DNA of 12,366 nucleotides from a bacterium (GTDB lineage: Bacteria > Oederibacteriota > JAJYGY01), in contig JAJYGY010000182.1 in assembly GCA_021790555.1 (NCBI GenBank), positions 1 to 12,366 of the forward strand, in the 5' to 3' direction. The stretch's first letter is position 1. Every line of letters starts with the position of its first letter. The notes below the pieces were generated by a model that did no database searches, was not told where the DNA came from, and worked only from the letters and a program-made list of their open reading frames with translations. The position numbers and the translations under genes were made by a program. Positions 6,442-12,366 of this stretch are shown one piece after another.

Positions 6442-8581
6442 GCGGATCCATTTCCTGCTGGGGCTGCACTGCCACCAGCCGGTCGGCAATTTCGACCACG
6501 TCTTCGAGGAGGCGGTGCGGAAATCCTACCGCCCCTTCCTGGAGGTGCTGCAAAGGCACCCCGCCCTGCACGTCACCCTGCACTACACCGGGGTGCTGCT
6601 GGAATGGCTCCAGGAACACGACCCCTCCCTGCTGGACCTCATCGCCTCGCTGGCGCGGTCGGGCCAGGTGGAGATGATGACGGGCGGTTTCTACGAGCCG
6701 GTGCTGCCCGTCATCCCGGACCGCGACAAGGTGGGCCAGATCCGCATGCTGACGGACTTCCTGCGCGCCCGGTTCGGGGCCGAGGCCAGGGGCTTCTGGC
6801 TGGCCGAGAGGGTCTGGGAACCCCACCTGCCCCGCTTCCTGAAGCAGGCCGGGGTGGAGTTCCTCACCGTGGACGACTCGCACTTCAAGGCGGCGGGGCT
6901 GGAAGGGGAGGCCCTCACCGGCCGCTACGTCACCGAGGAGATGGGCAGCACCGTGGAGGTCTTCCCCATCCTGGAGAAGCTGCGCTACCTCATCCCCTTC
7001 CGCGAGCCCCAGGAGACCATCGACTTCCTGGGGACCCTGGCGGACGAGGGCGGGCGGCGCTGCGCGGTCATCCACGACGACGGCGAGAAGTTCGGAATCT
7101 GGCCCGAAACCTACGGCTGGGTCTTCGAGAGGGGCTGGCTGGAGCGTTTCTTCCAGGCCCTGGAGGACAACGCCGCGTGGATCCACACCTGCACCTTCTC
7201 CGAATACCGGGCCCTCAGCCGTCCGCTCGGGCGGGTCTACCTGCCCGCCGCCAGCTACACCGAGATGATGGAATGGGTGCTGCCGGCCGGGACCATCCCC
7301 CGCCTGGAGGCGGCCCAGAACTTTCTGAAGCAGAACCAGAAGTGGGACGATTTCGGGCCCTTCCTCAAGGGGGGCTTCTGGAGGAATTTCCAGGTCAAGT
7401 ACGACGAGTCCAACAACATGCACAAGAAGATGCTGCTGGTCTCGGAGAAGGTGGCCCGCCTGGCCGCCGCCGGCGCGGCCGAGGCCGGCGAGGCGGAGCG
7501 CGAGCTGTGGATGGGCCAGTGCAACTGCCCCTACTGGCACGGGGTTTTCGGCGGCCTGTACCTCAACCACCTGCGCTTCGCCAACTACCGCCACCTGATC
7601 CGCGCCGAAACCCTGGCCGACCGGGCGCTGCGGGGCAGGGAAAGCTACCTGGAGGCCGGGACGAGGGACTTCGACGCCGACGGCGTGGAGGAGATCCTGG
7701 TGGAGAGCGGCCTGCTTTCGGCCGGCATCGACCCGGCCCGGGGCGGCAGCCTCTTCGAACTGGACGACCGCCTGCGCTCGGTCAACCTGGGCGACACCAT
7801 GACCCGGCGCTTCGAGGCCTACCACGTCAAGCTTTCGCAGGCCGCCTCGGGGGCGGGGGGGGACGGCGTGGCCAGCATCCACGACCGGGTGCAGTCCAAG
7901 GAGGAAGGCCTGGCCGACCGGCTGAAGACCGACTTCTACCGCCGGGTCAGCGCCCTGGACCACCTGCTGCCCCCGGACACGGCCCTGGGGCCCTTCTCGG
8001 ACTGCCGCTTCACCGAATCGGGGGACTTCCTGAAGGGCGCCTATGACGCGCGGGTGGAGAAAGGGCCGGGAGGCCGGGGCCTGGACCTGGTGATGAGGCG
8101 GGACGGGACCTTCTGGGACGACGGCCGGCCCAGGCCCTTCCGCGTGGAAAAGAGGTTCCACTTCGAGGAGAAATCCCAGGAGATCGGGTTCCACTACGTG
8201 CTGAAGAACACCGGGGACGGGCCCCTGCCTTTCGTCTTCGGGGTGGAGTTCAACTTCGGCCTGCTGGCCGGGGACGCGCCCGACCGCTACTGGGAATTCG
8301 CCGGGCGCAGGCGCGAAAACAGCGTCTTCCGCAGCGTCTTCGACGAGAAGGCCCAGGCCCAGGTCGCCCTGGTGGACGAATGGCTGAACCTGAGGATCCG
8401 TTTCGACTTCGACCGCGAGGCCGACCTGTGGGCCTTCCCCATCGAGACGGTTTCGCAGTCGGAGGGCGGTTTCGAGAGGGTCTACCAGAACACGGTGGTG
8501 TTTCCGCACTGGACGATGAGCCTGGAGCCGGGAGCCGAGGAGAGGCGGGGTTTCCGCCTTTGCCTGGGTTCCGTCCGCTAG
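6434..8581 (+). CDS. Glycoside hydrolase family 57 protein (4-alpha-glucanotransferase / alpha-amylase type)
   Basis: 715 residues. It resembles the Thermococcus litoralis 4-alpha-glucanotransferase type of GH57, which rearranges or hydrolyses alpha-1,4-glucans. The conserved regions are all visible: LHCHQP (11-16), GGFYEP (84-89), WLAERVWEP with the expected nucleophile Glu125, and IHDDGEKFG (213-221), where one of the Asp pair (215/216) is the expected acid/base. A helical middle domain follows (about 290-400, including NCPYWHGVFGGLYL). After it comes a beta-rich C-terminal domain (about 415-715) like the AmyA/glucanotransferase C-terminal domain. There is no signal peptide, so it is probably cytoplasmic. 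The ATG at 6434 has GGAGG (6424-6428) 5 bp upstream and lies inside the end of EIIB; a GTG at 6428 is possible but falls within that ribosome site. EIIC follows 9 bp after the stop. Its place within the porter genes is unusual. Transferase versus hydrolase activity cannot be decided here. Confidence 0.95.
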   Translation: MGKRIHFLLGLHCHQPVGNFDHVFEEAVRKSYRPFLEVLQRHPALHVTLHYTGVLLEWLQEHDPSLLDLIASLARSGQVEMMTGGFYEPVLPVIPDRDKVGQIRMLTDFLRARFGAEARGFWLAERVWEPHLPRFLKQAGVEFLTVDDSHFKAAGLEGEALTGRYVTEEMGSTVEVFPILEKLRYLIPFREPQETIDFLGTLADEGGRRCAVIHDDGEKFGIWPETYGWVFERGWLERFFQALEDNAAWIHTCTFSEYRALSRPLGRVYLPAASYTEMMEWVLPAGTIPRLEAAQNFLKQNQKWDDFGPFLKGGFWRNFQVKYDESNNMHKKMLLVSEKVARLAAAGAAEAGEAERELWMGQCNCPYWHGVFGGLYLNHLRFANYRHLIRAETLADRALRGRESYLEAGTRDFDADGVEEILVESGLLSAGIDPARGGSLFELDDRLRSVNLGDTMTRRFEAYHVKLSQAASGAGGDGVASIHDRVQSKEEGLADRLKTDFYRRVSALDHLLPPDTALGPFSDCRFTESGDFLKGAYDARVEKGPGGRGLDLVMRRDGTFWDDGRPRPFRVEKRFHFEEKSQEIGFHYVLKNTGDGPLPFVFGVEFNFGLLAGDAPDRYWEFAGRRRENSVFRSVFDEKAQAQVALVDEWLNLRIRFDFDREADLWAFPIETVSQSEGGFERVYQNTVVFPHWTMSLEPGAEERRGFRLCLGSVR

Positions 8582-8590
8582 GGGGCGCCT

Positions 8591-9379
8591 TTGGGGTCGG
8601 ATTTTCTGGGTATCAGCGCGCTGGCGGGCCTCCTGGGCCTGGACGCCACGGCGGTCTTCCAGGGCATGCTTTCCCGACCGCTGGTGGCGGGCGCCCTTTT
8701 CGGCCTGCTGTTGGGGGACTGGCAGGTGGGGGTCCTGGCGGGCGGCCTGCTGGAGATGCTTTCCGAGGCGGTCATCCCGGTGGGGGCCTTCGTGCCCCCC
8801 GACTTCCAGGTGGCCACGGCCTTCACCGTGGCGGGAAGCGTGGCCCTGCTGAAATGCCCGGCCCTCGCCGCCGAGGGGGTGCCCGTGGAAGGGGTGGTGG
8901 CGCTGATGACGATCCTGTCCATCCCCCTGGCCGTCGCGGGCGGGGCCCTGGAAACCCAGGTGAGGCGGCTGGACGTGGTGGTGACCCACTGGGTGGACCG
9001 CCGGGTGGCGGCCGGCAGTCCCGGCGCGGTGTCGCTGGTTCCGGCGGCCACGCTGCCGGGCTTTTTCCTCAAGACGGCCCTGCTTTCCTGGGCCTCGCTG
9101 GAGCTGGCCGTTCCGCTGCTTTCGGGGGCGCTGGGGCTTCTGCCGGCCTGGACCTGGACGAGCCTGTCGCTGGTCTACGGCCTGATGCTGATGCTGGGCC
9201 TCGCCATCCTGGCCGACCTGTTCTGGGAAAAGAGGGCCTGGGTCTTCCTGGCCGCCGGTTTCGGGGTGGCCAGGCTGATGTCGGACGTCCTCCACCTGCC
9301 GGGCGCCTGGATTTTCGCGGCCCTGGCCGCGATGGGGTTGTGCGTCCCCTGGTGGCTGGAACGAAGGGGCAGGTCCTAG
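8591..9379 (+). CDS. PTS mannose-family EIIC membrane component
   Basis: 262 residues, close to E. coli ManY. It is a polytopic inner-membrane protein that forms the sugar path with EIID. Hydrophobic segments fill most of the chain (for example about 30-50, 74-88, 100-118, 155-185, 192-210, 217-226, 238-252). The EII-Sor family motif RPLVAGALFGLLLGDWQVG (29-47) is clear, followed by ETQVRRLDVVVTHWVD (121-136), like the cytoplasmic loop of ManY. The start is most likely TTG at 8591, with AGGGGG (8580-8585) 5 bp before it; no ATG or GTG appears in frame until ATG at codon 26, inside the conserved part. A TTG start may lower its translation. It lies between the GH57 gene and EIID, 9 and 22 bp away. 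Confidence 0.9.
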   Translation: MGSDFLGISALAGLLGLDATAVFQGMLSRPLVAGALFGLLLGDWQVGVLAGGLLEMLSEAVIPVGAFVPPDFQVATAFTVAGSVALLKCPALAAEGVPVEGVVALMTILSIPLAVAGGALETQVRRLDVVVTHWVDRRVAAGSPGAVSLVPAATLPGFFLKTALLSWASLELAVPLLSGALGLLPAWTWTSLSLVYGLMLMLGLAILADLFWEKRAWVFLAAGFGVARLMSDVLHLPGAWIFAALAAMGLCVPWWLERRGRS

Positions 9380-9401
9380 GCCTTCACTCGCTGGCTTGGA
9401 C

Positions 9402-10214
9402 ATGGAAAGTTCGAAAAAGGGGATCAACCCGGCGCTGCTTTGGTGGATCGGCCTGCGCAGCTTTTTCCTGCAGTGCGGCTGGAATTTCGAGCGCATGCAG
9501 AACCTGGGCTGGGCTTTCTGCCTGTGGCCGGCCCTCAAGCGCCTGTATCCGGACGCCGAGGGAAGGTCCGGGGCGATGAAGCGCCACCTGGAGTTCTTCA
9601 ACACCCACCCCTACCTGGCCAGCCCCATCCTGGGCTGCGCCATCGCCGCCGAGGAGCGGCTGGCCAGGGGGGGCGGCGACGCCGTCGCGGGCGAGGCGGA
9701 AATCTCGTCCATCAAGATGGGCATGATGGGCCCCCTGGCGGCCCTGGGCGACCGCTTCTTCTGGGCCACGCTGCGGCCGCTGGCCGCCCTGACGGCCCTG
9801 GCCCTGATCTGGCTGCTGCCGGCCTCGGGGGGCGTCACCGTGGCCGGGGTGGCGCTTTTCCTGGCCCTGTTCAACCTGCCCCACCTGGGCATCCGCTTTT
9901 TCGGGATCTTCAGGGGCTACCGCGCCGGGCCCGGGGTGATCGACTTTTTGAGGCGCCTGGAGGTGCAGAAGGCCGCCCGCTGGATGCGCCGGGCCGGGCT
10001 GCTGGTGCTGGGGGGCCTCCTGGCCACCTGGGACCGGTCGCCCCTGTTCCAGCACGGCGTCCACGCCGCGGGTTGGGCGGATGTCCTGGGCATGGCCCTG
10101 GGCGCGTTCTTTTTCACACTTTTAAGGAAGAAAAGCAGCCCCACCCGCGCGCTCCTGATTTCCGTCGCGGTCGGGTTCCTGGCCGGGTTTTTCCTCGGCC
10201 GAATTTTCAGGTGA
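9402..10214 (+). CDS. PTS mannose-family EIID membrane component
   Basis: 270 residues, the usual EIID size. It is the second integral subunit of the mannose-type porter. The family motifs are in order: LRSFFLQCGWNFERMQNLG (18-36), HLEFFNTHPYLASPILG (62-78), then SIKMGMMGPLAALGDRFFW (103-121) with the conserved MGPLA-x-GD turn. Hydrophobic segments lie at about 123-140, 145-160, 199-209, 228-241 and at the very C-terminus (251-268). I use ATG 9402. The ribosome site is weak (TTGGA at 9396-9400), and an in-frame TTG two codons earlier is an alternative. HPr starts 4 bp after the stop. With EIIC it would move an unidentified sugar, most often glucose, mannose, a hexosamine or sorbose in this family. 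Confidence 0.93.
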   Translation: MESSKKGINPALLWWIGLRSFFLQCGWNFERMQNLGWAFCLWPALKRLYPDAEGRSGAMKRHLEFFNTHPYLASPILGCAIAAEERLARGGGDAVAGEAEISSIKMGMMGPLAALGDRFFWATLRPLAALTALALIWLLPASGGVTVAGVALFLALFNLPHLGIRFFGIFRGYRAGPGVIDFLRRLEVQKAARWMRRAGLLVLGGLLATWDRSPLFQHGVHAAGWADVLGMALGAFFFTLLRKKSSPTRALLISVAVGFLAGFFLGRIFR

Positions 10215-10218
10215 GGGG

Positions 10219-10491
10219 ATGAACAACGTCCGAGAAATCGAGATCATCAACAAGCTGGGGCTGCACCTGAGGGCCGCCGCCCAGTTCGTGCAGGCCGCCA
10301 ACCGGTTCCGCTGCGAGGTGACGGTCGCCAAGGACGGGCGCGCGGTCAACGGCAAGAGCATCATGGGCGTCATGACCCTGGTGGCCACGCGGGGTTCCAG
10401 GATCAAGGTGGAAACCAAGGGCGACGACGCCGCGGCCTGCCTGGACGCGCTGGCCAAGCTGGCCGCCAACCGATTCGGCGAGAAGGAATAG
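10219..10491 (+). CDS. ptsH: HPr phosphocarrier protein
   Basis: 90 residues, a complete HPr. It carries phosphate from Enzyme I to EIIA proteins. The active-site segment is NKLGLHLRAAA (11-21), with the phospho-His at 16. The usual HARPA reads HLRAA here, so the common proline is absent, a variant seen in HPrs of deltaproteobacterial type. The regulatory site NGKSIMGVMTL (44-54) has Ser47, equivalent to Ser46, in the sequence context recognised by HPr kinase, which fits hprK at 3268. The ATG at 10219 is 4 bp after the EIID stop, and the AGGTGAGGGG just before it serves as an overlapping ribosome site. Enzyme I follows after 45 bp. Confidence 0.96.
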   Translation: MNNVREIEIINKLGLHLRAAAQFVQAANRFRCEVTVAKDGRAVNGKSIMGVMTLVATRGSRIKVETKGDDAAACLDALAKLAANRFGEKE

Positions 10492-10536
10492 GGCGGGCGG
10501 AGGGAAGAGGGGATTTTTTTCCGGATGGAGTTTTTC

Positions 10537-12276
<1,740 letters not shown>

Positions 12277-12325
12277 GAAGCTGGCTGCCCAATCCTCGAC
12301 TCCGTCCACGAAAACCCGTCCAACC

Positions 12326-12332
12326 AAGGAGG
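12326..12332 (+). promoter_or_regulatory. Strong ribosome binding site of the 3'-edge gene
   Basis: AAGGAGG lies 4 bp before the ATG at 12337 and is the most complete Shine-Dalgarno match in the window. It is the main support for a real gene beginning there. The 60 bp between the ptsI stop and this ATG show no clear promoter or terminator. Confidence 0.7.
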
Positions 12333-12336
12333 CAGC

Positions 12337-12366
12337 ATGCAGCGCGTGAGAAAAGCCGTCATAGAT
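12337..12366 (+). CDS. Start of a further gene, cut by window edge (possibly UDP-glucose pyrophosphorylase-like)
   Basis: Only ten codons are present (MQRVRKAVID), preceded by a near-perfect ribosome site. The V-R-K-A-V-I pattern at this distance from the start resembles the N-terminus of GalU-type UTP-glucose-1-phosphate uridylyltransferases, where a PAAG-x-GTR loop would follow. The tenth residue is Asp, not the usual Pro, and ten residues are far too few to be sure. A sugar nucleotidyltransferase would fit a locus with GH57, PTS and YvcK genes, but the assignment is a guess; that a gene starts here is much better supported. Confidence 0.5.
   Translation, partial: MQRVRKAVID

Noticed and set aside
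10514..10520. Run of seven T between ptsH and ptsI as a terminator
   Set aside because: The sequence before it is almost all purine and cannot form a hairpin; it lies inside an apparent operon.

Overview
The window is one strand of tightly packed, high-GC bacterial DNA. Every supported gene lies on the + strand. It reads as a chromosomal regulatory and phosphotransferase (PTS) locus, not as a mobile or phage region; I saw no tRNA, rRNA, CRISPR array, transposase or integrase. The order rpoN - hpf - ptsN - hprK followed by mannose-type PTS genes is typical of Gram-negative anaerobe-type lineages such as Desulfobacterota ('deltaproteobacteria'), Myxococcota or Acidobacteriota. Several starts are GTG or TTG and codon use is uniformly G/C-ending, which fits such a host. 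The sequence alone does not let me name the phylum.

Layout: (1) 1-270 is the C-terminal end of an M23-family peptidase cut by the window edge. (2) 372-3130 holds rpoN (sigma-54), hpf (long-form ribosome hibernation factor, with its own good sigma-70-type promoter) and ptsN (EIIA-Ntr). (3) A 137-bp gap carries a nested inverted repeat. (4) 3268-12276 is a near-continuous run of nine genes: hprK (HPr Ser kinase/phosphorylase), a YvcK/CofD-like protein with two predicted N-terminal membrane segments, mannose-family EIIA and EIIB, a glycoside hydrolase family 57 (GH57) enzyme, EIIC, EIID, HPr and Enzyme I. Spacings run from an 8-bp overlap to 45 bp. (5) 12337 to the edge is the first ten codons of another gene, possibly a UDP-glucose pyrophosphorylase.

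How the genes fit together: Enzyme I and HPr would pass phosphate from PEP to EIIA/EIIB of the membrane EIIC-EIID porter and possibly to PtsN. HprK would phosphorylate HPr on its conserved Ser47. The active-site residues of EI, HPr, EIIA, EIIB, PtsN and HprK are all visible, so this looks like a complete, working Man-type PTS and not the partial regulatory PTS common in related genomes. Two features stand out. A cytoplasmic GH57 alpha-glucan enzyme is translationally coupled inside the porter genes, between EIIB and EIIC. A membrane-anchored YvcK homologue sits directly after hprK, where many related clusters carry rapZ. Together they suggest a link between PTS phosphorylation state, alpha-glucan turnover and UDP-sugar/cell-envelope metabolism; that link is inference.
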